From NCBI RefSeq assembly GCF_900115435.1, contig NZ_FOWK01000008.1, forward strand, positions 62,001 through 126,000: a stretch of DNA of 64,000 bases, written 5' to 3'. Under the pieces are notes generated by a model. It saw only the letters and a program-made list of their open reading frames with translations. It had not been told where the DNA came from and did no database searches. Shown in pieces: positions 1-8,057 of this stretch (position 1 is its first letter; the number at the start of each line of letters is the position of its first letter). The translations under genes and the position numbers were made by a program. The DNA comes from Prevotella sp. tf2-5 (GTDB taxonomy: Bacteria; Bacteroidota; Bacteroidia; Bacteroidales; Bacteroidaceae).

Positions 1-2011
1 TGACGAGCAGCAGGATGAGCAGTTGACCATACCATGCCTCCCAGAACGTAGGTTTGACGATGACGGTGATGCTCCGTATGTTGTCTTGCCATTCACCGTC
101 GGCATTCGTAGAGCGGATCTCCAACAGATAGGTGCCTGGCTCCATATCGAGCAGCGTTGCCGTGCGGTCATGTCCGATATAGTTCCACTGGTCGTCTGTC
201 GACAGGCGGAAGGCGTAGTTGATGCGTTCGGAGGCACTATAGTCGAGGGCGGCAAAGCGTACTGTCAGGTTGCGCTCTTGTGGTTGGAGTATCAGTGTGT
301 CGAGTGACTCTGCTCCCCAGGTACTCCTTACCTCAGCCTTCTTACCTCTTACCTCTATCTGTGTCAGCACCACCCGGGGCTTCATCGTATGGACGGTCAT
401 CTGTTGGAGGGTCGTGATGAAGGCACCGTCCATCAGTCCGAAGAGCCAGTGGTTGTTGCTGAGTGTCAGGGGATGCGCCTCACTGAAACGGTAGTCGCTG
501 TTGAAGAAATGGGCATCCAGCACACGTCCCTGCAAGGTGGAGTCTAACAACGTGACATGGTGGCTGCCTACGGCGATCAACCCTCCTTCTTTAATCGTTG
601 CGAGAGACTGTATGACATCAGAGGTGAGAGGGGAGAGATGGGAGGATAGGGGACGGAAGGAGAGCTTCTCTGCCAACAGGTCCGTACCTTCAATCAGGTT
701 GACACCGCCACTCTCCGTACCAACGAAGTACCTGTCTTGTCGGTCTTTTGTCACATCCATGACGGCACTGCAGCTCAGACTGTTCTTACGGTCCGGCTCA
801 CGCTGATGACACAGGAAGTGCATCTTGTCGGCATCACGCTCCATCTTTGCCACTACCAGTCCATTGCCTGTCGCCACCATCATGATGTCGTTTTGGGTAA
901 AGAAGAGGTATCGGCACCGGGCGTTGCTGTCTTTCGGATAGTGCTTGGGGATGAGGAACAGGGGTTTATCCGTCTTCTGCTGGGAGGTATAGAAGATGCC
1001 TCCACCCAGTGATGCCACCCACAGACGACCCCAGCGGTCTTCCTGGATATGGTAGATGTCCTGATGGGGCAGATCGGTGAAATGGGCTATCTGGTATGCC
1101 TCGGCACCGATGGGTTGCAGACGGAAGAGTCCGTCGGGCTTCGTGCCCAGCCATAGGGTGCCGTCCTTGTCTTCATACATGCAATAGACGGCGGCACCGA
1201 ACGGGGTATAGCTCTGATGCACTCTGCCGTCAGGTCCTAGATAGCCCAGAAGGTGATGGTCCATACTGTTGTAGACACGTACCGCCTTGTCGTCCTTGGT
1301 GGCGATGAAGAAATGTCCCTTGCTGTCGGCAAACAGACATTTCACCTCTGCGCGAGGCTCTATGGCAAGCCGTTGGACAGGCTGTATTCTAGTACTGAAC
1401 CTATAGATGCTGCCATAGTCTATCGCCCATAGGTTTCCTTGGTTGTCTGGTGCCACAAAGGTCAGCGTCTTAAAGGATACTGGCAAGGGATAAACAGTCT
1501 CTTTGCCGTCGTGCAGGAAGGTCAGCACACCATCGCCCTGCACGGTCCATTGTGTCTGATGACTGTCAGTCCATGTGTAGTGCTTTCCGTTGAGCAGTGA
1601 GCGGCTCTGTCTGTAATCCCAGGTATATTCCTTCGTATGCTGCCTCTCTTGGTCGGTCAGGTCGCGGAAGCGGTAGTTGTCAAGGTCGAAGATATAATAT
1701 TCTGTATCTACCTGGCACAGGATGAGTCCGCCAGGCAGTAGGTTGATGTTACGTATACGGTCTGTGGTCATGTGGCACCCGTCACCCACTTGTGGCTTGA
1801 AGGTCTGGAACTCATAACCGTCATAGCGGCAGAGTCCGTTCCAGGTGGCAAACCACATGAAGCCCTGCTCGTCCTGCAATAGTTGGGTGAGATGGGAGGA
1901 GGGAACGCCGTCGTCCTCGTCATATTGGACGACATTACACAAGGGCTGGGCCGTTGTCGTCAGACACGCCAGCCATCCTATTATCACCGTCCATATCACG
2001 TTTTTTCTCAT
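1..2011 (-). CDS. Hybrid two-component system sensor (HTCS), N-terminal part, truncated by window edge
   Basis: Reading the minus strand from an ATG at 2011 gives an uninterrupted frame to base 1, about 670 residues, with no stop. It starts MRKNVIWTVIIGWLA, a signal peptide/anchor. It continues with two-component regulator propeller repeats (QDEQGFMWFATWNGLCRYDG, YEDKDGTLWLGTKPDGLFRL, QEDRWGRLWVASLGGGIFYT) and then a Y_Y_Y-type Ig-like domain (about residues 565-645, with FRLSTDDQWNYIG and EPGTYLLEIRSTN). The frame leaves the window at the expected transmembrane helix (WYGQLLILLLV). The kinase, receiver and AraC-type HTH parts normal for HTCS proteins would lie to the left and are not seen. 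HTCS proteins sense glycan oligosaccharides in the periplasm and activate neighbouring utilisation genes. The divergent pectate lyase makes pectin fragments the likely signal (inference). Two 7-bp-period microrepeats are encoded in frame (322-356, 615-649). Confidence 0.9.
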   Translation of the reverse strand, partial: MRKNVIWTVIIGWLACLTTTAQPLCNVVQYDEDDGVPSSHLTQLLQDEQGFMWFATWNGLCRYDGYEFQTFKPQVGDGCHMTTDRIRNINLLPGGLILCQVDTEYYIFDLDNYRFRDLTDQERQHTKEYTWDYRQSRSLLNGKHYTWTDSHQTQWTVQGDGVLTFLHDGKETVYPLPVSFKTLTFVAPDNQGNLWAIDYGSIYRFSTRIQPVQRLAIEPRAEVKCLFADSKGHFFIATKDDKAVRVYNSMDHHLLGYLGPDGRVHQSYTPFGAAVYCMYEDKDGTLWLGTKPDGLFRLQPIGAEAYQIAHFTDLPHQDIYHIQEDRWGRLWVASLGGGIFYTSQQKTDKPLFLIPKHYPKDSNARCRYLFFTQNDIMMVATGNGLVVAKMERDADKMHFLCHQREPDRKNSLSCSAVMDVTKDRQDRYFVGTESGGVNLIEGTDLLAEKLSFRPLSSHLSPLTSDVIQSLATIKEGGLIAVGSHHVTLLDSTLQGRVLDAHFFNSDYRFSEAHPLTLSNNHWLFGLMDGAFITTLQQMTVHTMKPRVVLTQIEVRGKKAEVRSTWGAESLDTLILQPQERNLTVRFAALDYSASERINYAFRLSTDDQWNYIGHDRTATLLDMEPGTYLLEIRSTNADGEWQDNIRSITVIVKPTFWEAWYGQLLILLLV

Positions 2012-2032
2012 CACTTGCAGGTATATGATGGT

Positions 2033-2040
2033 GCGAAGTT
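2033..2040 (-). promoter_or_regulatory. Possible -7 element for the HTCS gene
   Basis: The minus strand reads TAACTTCG, one mismatch from the Bacteroidota -7 consensus TAnnTTTG, 21 bases before the HTCS ATG. The palindrome at 2080-2091 lies about 39 bases upstream of it, so it could affect both divergent genes. Confidence 0.4.
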
Positions 2041-2079
2041 ACTAAATTGCTTTGTAATTCCATCATGTTTTGTTAAAAA

Positions 2080-2091
2080 GTAAACGTTTAC
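2080..2091. promoter_or_regulatory. 12-bp perfect palindrome GTAAACGTTTAC, putative operator
   Basis: The palindrome sits in the divergent region between the HTCS and the lyase operon. Twelve bases (AAACGTTTACGA, 2082-2093) recur at 5393-5404, and both copies lie exactly 43 bases before a TACTTTTG -7 element. The shape (central CpG, AAACGTTT core) resembles LacI/GalR-type operators. No LacI-type gene is visible in the window. Confidence 0.6.
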
Positions 2092-2136
2092 GATGGATAT
2101 TATGTGAAAAGCGTGTTGATAATGAATAATTTTTGG

Positions 2137-2144
2137 TACTTTTG
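2137..2144 (+). promoter_or_regulatory. -7 element (TACTTTTG) of the lyase operon promoter
   Basis: TACTTTTG fits TAnnTTTG, and TTG at 2116-2118 is a suitable -33 element 18 bases upstream. Transcription would start near 2151, leaving a leader of about 25 bases before the ATG at 2177. Confidence 0.7.
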
Positions 2145-2176
2145 CAAGCAGATAGAACTACTAAAAACGAATAGCA

Positions 2177-2524
2177 ATGAAGAAATTTTTACTTTTTTGC
2201 GGATTGTTCCTGCTGTCAATGGTTGCGATGGCGGACGGGACAGAGCCTGAGAAGATCGACGTGAAGGAACTTACGAAGATTACTTTCGAGGGTGATAACG
2301 TGATCCTTCATTTCAAGGATGGTTCTAAGGCAGACTTGGAGAAAGACCTGGAGACTATCGTTATTGATTTCTCTTCAGTAACGGCTATCGAGACATTACG
2401 CCAGGTGGAGCCCATGAAGAATATGAGTGTTTACAACCTGCAGGGTCAGTGTGTAGGTCAGGGTGTTGAGGGACTGAAGAAAGGACTTTACATCGTGAAT
2501 GGAAAGAAAGTTATTATTAAATAA
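2177..2524 (+). CDS. Small secreted protein, co-transcribed with pectate lyase
   Basis: 115 residues. A signal peptide (residues 1-19, MKKFLLFCGLFLLSMVAMA) is followed by a short beta-rich module, ITFEGDNVILHFKDGSKADL (about residues 34-53). A similar module occurs near residues 220-256 of the next gene (ISFDGQDVTVNLKDQETYTF). The C-terminus (VYNLQGQCVGQGVEG...GLYIVNGKKVIIK) resembles tails common on Prevotella/Bacteroides secreted proteins (YNLxGQ...KGxYIxxGKK). No catalytic residues are recognisable. Only 19 bases separate it from the lyase gene, so both are probably transcribed from the 2137 promoter. It may be an extracellular accessory or surface-attachment protein for pectin breakdown, but that is inference. 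Confidence 0.75.
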   Translation: MKKFLLFCGLFLLSMVAMADGTEPEKIDVKELTKITFEGDNVILHFKDGSKADLEKDLETIVIDFSSVTAIETLRQVEPMKNMSVYNLQGQCVGQGVEGLKKGLYIVNGKKVIIK

Positions 2525-2543
2525 GGTATAGGAGGAACAGACG

Positions 2544-5354
2544 ATGAAAAGACATATAACGATATTGACCCTGCTCGTCCTGATGCTTGGACTGAACATG
2601 AGTGTGAAGGCCCAGACTTGGGACTTTACGAAGACACCAGACGCGGATGTCGCTCTGTTGAAAGCCGCCACCTCGGAGTGGGGGTATACTGAGACAAGCA
2701 ACCGCTATGAGAGTAAGACCGCTATCAATGGCGCTATCAAGGCTGGTGGTACGGAACTGTCTATGACCAAAGGACTGACTGTTGATGCCGCAGCGACTAA
2801 GATCCGTATCGACGTGAATAACCGCCTGCAGTTGGCTGGTAAGAATATTCCATTGTCTACTCCTATATTGAAGAAGGGACAGGTGGTGAAGATCGTCTTT
2901 GCCTCTACAGGTTCTACTGCCGTGACTTTCGACAGCAACACGAATCTGTCGGGCACCTCCGGCTTTACTGCCGCAGATAAAAATACCACCCAGACAGGAA
3001 CAGGAACAGTAACTGCTGATGGCGTGGTTAGTTTTAAATGCACTGGTGGTTCTGTCAACGTATTCAGCATTGAGGTGACTGGTGAAGGAGGTGGTGAGCA
3101 AGGTGGTGAGGATACCCCCGCAGTTGATGATTATTCCACCACGTCTAACCTGACAAAGAACCAGGCGATACTGACTTTGTCGGATCAGAGTAAGAAATAT
3201 TATAACACAGAGTCCTTGAGTGATATTTCTTTTGATGGACAGGATGTGACGGTCAATCTGAAAGACCAGGAGACTTATACTTTCAAAGCAAATGTCTCAG
3301 AGATTAATTTCCGCAAAGCCGACAATACCTCCGATGCCGCTATCAACAATACCACAGGTGGTGTACAGATTACAGAGGCAAAAGGATGGCTGGAGTCTGC
3401 CTATGTGAAATTTGATCTCTTCGAGGGAGCCAAAACATATAATGTGTATGTAAAAGGTGGACAGTATGCTGACTATACCAAGATAGATGACCAGCTCGTT
3501 CGTAACTATGGTACCTATGGGCGTGCTGATGTTGTTGGTCTGATGATGGCTGACTATGCTATTAAAGTGGTTCCTGTGGATGCCGACAAGAAAGAGCTGA
3601 CAGACAAAGGCAGTGAGGCTACTCAGATCATCGTGAAGAACTATGATCGTGCTGGTTTTGCCCATAAGGGAACGACAGGCGTAGGTGCCTATAACGATGA
3701 TGGTACGCTGAAGACAGGTGCCAAGGTGTTGTATATCACGAAGAACAACTTCAATACTGTTACTCTTGAATTGAATGTTGATAACAAACCTCAGACATTC
3801 ACAGGCTTGGGTAAGATATTGGAGGCAAAACAAAAGAAGAATCTGGACACGACTCCGTTATCCGTTAGGATTATTGGTGAGATCAGAACGTCAGATGTCG
3901 ACGCAGCACAACTCTTGAGTGATGAAAATGGTCTTCAGTTGAAAGGTAATTCCGAGACATCAGAGATGAATGTGACGTTGGAGGGTATTGGCGACGACGC
4001 AACCTTCAATGGTTTCGGAATGACATTCTATAATGGAACGAGTGTGGAGATGCGTAATATCGCTTTCATCAACTTCAATCTTGATGGTGTCCAACTGAAA
4101 GGTACTCAGCATGCTTGGATACATCATAATGACTTCTTCTATGGAAATGCAGGCGGCGACGCTGACCAGGCAAAGGGAGACGGCTCCCTTGACGTAAAGG
4201 ACAACTCACGCTATTGCACCTTCTCCTATAACCACTTCTGGGATAGTGGAAAGACCTCTCTTTGTGGTATGAAGAGTGAGAGTGGAGAGAACTGGCTGAG
4301 CTATCATCACAACTGGTTCGACCATTCCGACTCTCGTCATCCACGTGTCCGTACTATGACGGTTCACGTATGGAACAACTATTACGATGGTGTCTCAAAG
4401 ATCGGCGTAGGTGCTGTTAAAGGTGCTAATATCTTTGTGGAGAGCAACTATTTCCGCAACAGTAAGAATCCTATGCTCATCTCGGAACAGGGTACGGATG
4501 GCAGAGGTGGATTTGCTGATGATCACGATGGTGGTATGATCAAGGCTTATGGAAACGTCTTGACAGGTAAGTCTGCTACGACATTCATCCCTCATACGAA
4601 GAGTGCGACGGAGTTTGATGCATATGTCGCTGAGACCCGTGAGGAGAAGGTCCCGGACACTTACAAGTCTGTTGTTGGTTCCTATACTTATAATAATTTC
4701 GATACGGATGCCACGAAGATGTATGAATACATCCCCAATGCCGCTGATGATGTCCCTTCCGTCGTTACAGGTTTCTATGGCGCAGGTCGTATGAATCATG
4801 GTGACTTGCAGTGGACTTTCAATAATGACACAGACGATGCAAAAGATGCTATAGATACTGGACTGAAGTCAAAGGTTACTGGCTATAAGACGTCTCTCGT
4901 AGGTATCTTCGGTGAAGAGAATGCCGGAGGCGGTGAAGGCGGTGGTGACGAACCCGGTGGTGGTGACACACCTGTCCCAGAGGGTACGATTACCTGTTCG
5001 TTCGATGGAGCGTCATCGAGTACGATATTTACTGCTGCTAATAACTACGGCGATGGTAAGATTACATATAATTCAGTGTATTATAAGAAGGGTGAGAAAT
5101 TGGATTCCAAAGGTTCTATAGTCTTCACTCCGGCAAAGGATTACAATATGACTATCGTCCTGAGTCTGGCTAAGACCGGCAGAGATGTGAAGATCAATGG
5201 AACAGCCACTACCGTCGAGGGTACTACCAATACCGATGGTAATTATTACCAGATGAATGCCATCAAGGTAAATGCCAATACCCAGTATACGATTACCAAG
5301 GGTTCTGCAGAATCTATCGTCATGCTCATCATCCTTGACCCCATCTCTGAATAA
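2544..5354 (+). CDS. Secreted multidomain pectate lyase (PL1 family)
   Basis: 936 residues with a signal peptide (cleavage after SVKAQ). Apparent order: an N-terminal beta-sandwich (about 22-185), a Gly/Glu-rich linker, a small module shared with the upstream protein (about 220-256), an Fn3-like segment, a PL1 parallel beta-helix (about 420-720), a second Gly-rich linker near 795-815, and a C-terminal beta-sandwich resembling the N-terminal one. PL1 hallmarks are visible: DGSLDVKDNS (calcium-site region) and DHSDSRHPRVR near residues 592-602, which supplies the catalytic arginine of the RxPxxR type. PL1 enzymes cleave polygalacturonate by beta-elimination. The linkers and duplicated sandwich domains suggest carbohydrate-binding modules (inference). 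No SusC/SusD pair lies next to it in this window. No terminator is seen before the small RNA promoter downstream. Confidence 0.9.
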   Translation: MKRHITILTLLVLMLGLNMSVKAQTWDFTKTPDADVALLKAATSEWGYTETSNRYESKTAINGAIKAGGTELSMTKGLTVDAAATKIRIDVNNRLQLAGKNIPLSTPILKKGQVVKIVFASTGSTAVTFDSNTNLSGTSGFTAADKNTTQTGTGTVTADGVVSFKCTGGSVNVFSIEVTGEGGGEQGGEDTPAVDDYSTTSNLTKNQAILTLSDQSKKYYNTESLSDISFDGQDVTVNLKDQETYTFKANVSEINFRKADNTSDAAINNTTGGVQITEAKGWLESAYVKFDLFEGAKTYNVYVKGGQYADYTKIDDQLVRNYGTYGRADVVGLMMADYAIKVVPVDADKKELTDKGSEATQIIVKNYDRAGFAHKGTTGVGAYNDDGTLKTGAKVLYITKNNFNTVTLELNVDNKPQTFTGLGKILEAKQKKNLDTTPLSVRIIGEIRTSDVDAAQLLSDENGLQLKGNSETSEMNVTLEGIGDDATFNGFGMTFYNGTSVEMRNIAFINFNLDGVQLKGTQHAWIHHNDFFYGNAGGDADQAKGDGSLDVKDNSRYCTFSYNHFWDSGKTSLCGMKSESGENWLSYHHNWFDHSDSRHPRVRTMTVHVWNNYYDGVSKIGVGAVKGANIFVESNYFRNSKNPMLISEQGTDGRGGFADDHDGGMIKAYGNVLTGKSATTFIPHTKSATEFDAYVAETREEKVPDTYKSVVGSYTYNNFDTDATKMYEYIPNAADDVPSVVTGFYGAGRMNHGDLQWTFNNDTDDAKDAIDTGLKSKVTGYKTSLVGIFGEENAGGGEGGGDEPGGGDTPVPEGTITCSFDGASSSTIFTAANNYGDGKITYNSVYYKKGEKLDSKGSIVFTPAKDYNMTIVLSLAKTGRDVKINGTATTVEGTTNTDGNYYQMNAIKVNANTQYTITKGSAESIVMLIILDPISE

Positions 5355-5392
5355 CCGATTCTTAACTTGTGTGGGGAAACAAAGAATTGTGC

Positions 5393-5455
5393 AAACGTTT
5401 ACGAAAGTTTTTTGAAAAAAATGTATTGCTGAATGAATCTTTTTGCTTACTTTTG
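5393..5455 (+). promoter_or_regulatory. Operator plus promoter, twin of the lyase promoter
   Basis: AAACGTTTACGA (5393-5404) is followed after 43 bases by TACTTTTG (5448-5455). A TTG lies about 20 bases before the -7 element. The intervening bases also resemble those at 2094-2136 (ATTGCTGAATGAATCTTTTT against GTTGATAATGAATAATTTTT). The pair therefore looks like two copies of one regulated promoter. Confidence 0.65.
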
Positions 5456-5461
5456 CAATCA

Positions 5462-5553
5462 CAAGACGAAAGAGAAAGATTTACATTGAAAACAATATAG
5501 CTACTAATTCAAATCAAAAAGGAGCCATGCGTGATGTATGGCTCCTCTTTATT
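5462..5553 (+). ncRNA. Putative small RNA of about 90 nt
   Basis: A good promoter (5448-5455) and a strong intrinsic terminator (hairpin 5521-5545, then TCTTTATTT) enclose about 90 bases with no convincing reading frame. The only ATG before the end falls inside the terminator stem. The 5' part is A-rich and mostly unpaired by eye, as expected for a base-pairing small RNA. Because its promoter copies the pectate lyase promoter, it is probably made under the same condition. An alternative is that the hairpin simply ends the lyase mRNA and the promoter is silent. Confidence 0.55.
5521..5553 (+). terminator. Intrinsic terminator
   Basis: GGAGCCAT (5521-5528) pairs perfectly with ATGGCTCC (5538-5545) around a 9-base loop. 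The T-rich run TCTTTATTT follows and an A run precedes it. It ends the putative small RNA and perhaps the lyase mRNA. Confidence 0.85.
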
Positions 5554-5638
5554 TATAAATCGTTGTTAATAAAAGCAAACCAATGTTATAAAATATGTAA
5601 AATATAAAAGAATGATAAGGGAATGTACAAATAATAGC

Positions 5639-5646
5639 TATCTTTG
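5639..5646 (+). promoter_or_regulatory. -7 element (TATCTTTG) of the FHA/kinase operon
   Basis: TATCTTTG fits TAnnTTTG and lies 42 bases before the ATG at 5689. No clear TTG is seen at the -33 position, so strength or factor dependence is uncertain. Confidence 0.55.
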
Positions 5647-5688
5647 TGATTAGAATATAGATTAATAAAATAACCAATAACTGATAAT

Positions 5689-6393
5689 ATGAAACAAGAT
5701 GAGACTTTTGTAAAGGGTGGTAATAACCCTTATGCACGTTCCCATGGTGGTCAACGTACAGGAAGCGAGACTTATATCCCAGGTATGAACGACTATACGC
5801 CAGGCAGTGCTCCGCAGGCAGCAAGCCCACAGGCAAAACCTAATACTCCTGTGGTGGGATTCTTGTATTCCATTTCCCGCAAAGGTATTGGTGAGTACTG
5901 GCCTCTGCACCTGGGTACCAATACTATCGGCAGAGCAGACGATAATGACATCTGCCTGAAGGAAATGTCGGTGTCAAGCAAACATGCTACCTTGAGCATC
6001 AAGCAGATGAAGAGCACTCACAAACTGATCGCTAGTATCCGTGATACTGGTTCGAAGACGGGTATGTACCTGAATGATGAGGAACTGGATTATGAGAATC
6101 ATTCCTGTAAGACGAATGACATCATTACTGTGGGTGCTAATTATAAGTTGCTGCTCTTGTTGATTGACGCAGAGGAGTATGGTCTCTCCGTCGCTGAGGA
6201 GTTTGTGGAGGACAAGGATGCTGCTCCTGCTTCCAGTGGCGCATCTTTCCAAGGTGCGCGTGGCGGGTTCGGCGATGATGCCACACAGAATAATTTCCGT
6301 CCTTACAGTGCAGAACATCGTAACGTGGATACAGGAACGGTAGACTTGAGTGGTGCCGGTTTCGACGAACCAGGTGGAACGGAAATGATGTAA
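5689..6393 (+). CDS. Cytoplasmic FHA-domain protein
   Basis: 234 residues with no signal peptide or membrane helix. A disordered, Gly/Pro/Gln-rich N-terminus (1-55) precedes an FHA domain at about 75-150 with the conserved G81-R82 and S96/S97-K-H99 (VSSKH). The usual SxNGxxxNG turn is changed to SKTGMYLND. A low-complexity tail follows. FHA domains bind phosphothreonine peptides, so this is a likely partner or substrate of the two kinases that follow (21 and 20 base gaps). It opens a compact nine-gene operon. Thr6 lies in an acidic N-terminal stretch (MKQDETF) and could be a phosphosite, as in GarA-type proteins, but this is inference. Confidence 0.85.
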   Translation: MKQDETFVKGGNNPYARSHGGQRTGSETYIPGMNDYTPGSAPQAASPQAKPNTPVVGFLYSISRKGIGEYWPLHLGTNTIGRADDNDICLKEMSVSSKHATLSIKQMKSTHKLIASIRDTGSKTGMYLNDEELDYENHSCKTNDIITVGANYKLLLLLIDAEEYGLSVAEEFVEDKDAAPASSGASFQGARGGFGDDATQNNFRPYSAEHRNVDTGTVDLSGAGFDEPGGTEMM

Positions 6394-6414
6394 GACTAAT
6401 CTACAGATAATACC

Positions 6415-8037
6415 ATGTCTTTAATATATATACAAGGAGAAGAGGAAAAACGACAACACATACACTATGAGGTAGACCCGGAGTTGCCTTCGCTGGGCGA
6501 AGGTGGTATGGGACAGGTGTTGAAGGGTGTCAGGGTGAACGAGTCTAATGGACTCCGTCAGGATGTCGCTATTAAGTTCTTGTTCGAGGATCTGCCTGCC
6601 CATGCCATTGAACGTGCGAAGCGTGAGGCATCCATCCAGATTCATAACGAGAACCTGGTGGAGATGTTCGGATTCATCGAAGTGATGGAGAACCCTGACA
6701 GTGCCCGTCCCGTCAAACGCTACCATGTGGTCAGTGAGTTGTTACAAGGTGTGATGCTCTTTGACTTGCTGAATGGAAAAACAACAGATAAGAACGGCAA
6801 TGAGGTGCCTTTCGCCCAGGAACTTTATAGCAAATACCAGAACGATCGTTTTGGCTTTGCCGTCTTCATCGTGAAGAATATCCTGTCGGGTCTGATGGCA
6901 CTTCATGACAAAGGCTATATCCATCGTGACCTGGATCCAAGTAATATCATGATTACCACAGACAGAAAGGTGAAGATTATCGACTTTGGTATTGCCAAAC
7001 GGTTGGATAACTTGAATACACAAGACCAGCAGCTGACCAGTACAGGACAGTTTATCGGCAAGGCAGCCTATGCCGCCCCGGAGTTGGTACTGGGTGATGT
7101 GCATAACCAGGACAAGACGACGGATATCTATGCCGTGGGTATCATGCTCTTCCAGTTTATCACAGGTTCCATGCCCTTCGAGGGAACAATGGCGGAACTC
7201 ATCAAAAAACAGTTGAATGAGAAGATTCCCTTGAAAATGATTCCTTATAAGGCGGTGCGTAATATCGTTGCCAAGGCTACAGCCAAGAAACAGGCTGACC
7301 GCTACCAGTCGGCAGCGGAGATGCGTGTGGATATGGAGCATCTGTCGAAGAAGGATGCAATACCTTCTGCCACTAGTACAGGACAGGTAGTCGCCACTAT
7401 CGCTGATGTGAAGAAAGGTAAAGGAAAACTGATAGGTATCGTTGCCGGTGCTGTGGTTTTGCTGGGCGTAATCCTTGGTGTGGCACTGAGTGGTGGCTCT
7501 AAGGAGGAAGCCGAGGAAAAACCACAAGTTGCCGTCGTACAAGAACCTGCCTTTGACGTGGCAGCAAGTTTTACAACGGCAAAGGACAAACTGTCGAATG
7601 CTGCTACCATCCAAGAGGGTGTCAACCTGTTGAATGAGATAGCTGCTAAGCATAGTGACGACGAGAAAGCTGCTGATGCCATTGCTTTGTTGGCTGCTCT
7701 GACACAGCCCGAGGACGCGGAGATCAGTCCCGATGAAGTCAAAGAGTTCAGGTCATTGACAGCGAATATCGTCAAGCGTGATGCCAGGAAAGCTCATCAG
7801 TTGGCGGAGAAAGCTTATCAAGCTAATCCACAGAGTTATAAGGCAACCTTTGAGCTTGCCACGGACTATCTTGCTGGTGCTATCCGTACTGGTGACGCTA
7901 ATGTGCAGGATGTCGCAAAGGCAGCTAAGTTGTTTGAAGAGGGCATTAAGTTCGCCCGTCTGGGGGGTGACAAGGAGTATGTAGAGTTGTATACGACGCG
8001 TTTGGAGCAGGCTCGTAGTCTTGCGGCTAGTGAATAG
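6415..8037 (+). CDS. Transmembrane Hanks-type serine/threonine protein kinase
   Basis: 540 residues. The kinase domain spans about 25-310: Gly-rich loop LGEGGMGQV, VAIK lysine, catalytic loop HRDLDPSN (H170-N177), DFG at 190-192, and the APE-like AYAAPEL. A single helix at about 338-360 (GIVAGAVVLLGVILGVAL) is followed by about 180 residues of helical, TPR-like sequence predicted outside the cytoplasm. One feature is odd: the Lys that normally follows HRDL (HRDLKPxN) is Asp174. It is probably active otherwise, since the HRD Asp, DFG Asp and VAIK Lys are all present. No PASTA repeats. Next to a second kinase, a PP2C phosphatase and FHA proteins, it would sense an envelope signal and phosphorylate local FHA partners (inference). 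Confidence 0.92.
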   Translation: MSLIYIQGEEEKRQHIHYEVDPELPSLGEGGMGQVLKGVRVNESNGLRQDVAIKFLFEDLPAHAIERAKREASIQIHNENLVEMFGFIEVMENPDSARPVKRYHVVSELLQGVMLFDLLNGKTTDKNGNEVPFAQELYSKYQNDRFGFAVFIVKNILSGLMALHDKGYIHRDLDPSNIMITTDRKVKIIDFGIAKRLDNLNTQDQQLTSTGQFIGKAAYAAPELVLGDVHNQDKTTDIYAVGIMLFQFITGSMPFEGTMAELIKKQLNEKIPLKMIPYKAVRNIVAKATAKKQADRYQSAAEMRVDMEHLSKKDAIPSATSTGQVVATIADVKKGKGKLIGIVAGAVVLLGVILGVALSGGSKEEAEEKPQVAVVQEPAFDVAASFTTAKDKLSNAATIQEGVNLLNEIAAKHSDDEKAADAIALLAALTQPEDAEISPDEVKEFRSLTANIVKRDARKAHQLAEKAYQANPQSYKATFELATDYLAGAIRTGDANVQDVAKAAKLFEEGIKFARLGGDKEYVELYTTRLEQARSLAASE

Positions 8038-8057
8038 TATATATAAAAACAAGGTGT

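Noticed and set aside
5355-5392. Terminator directly after the pectate lyase
   Set aside because: No stable hairpin with a T run is visible here; the first good terminator is at 5521-5553.
7302-7775. Minus-strand open frame of 157 codons opposite kinase 1
   Set aside because: It lies antisense to well-conserved kinase sequence, with Ser/Thr/Ala-rich shadow composition and no promoter.
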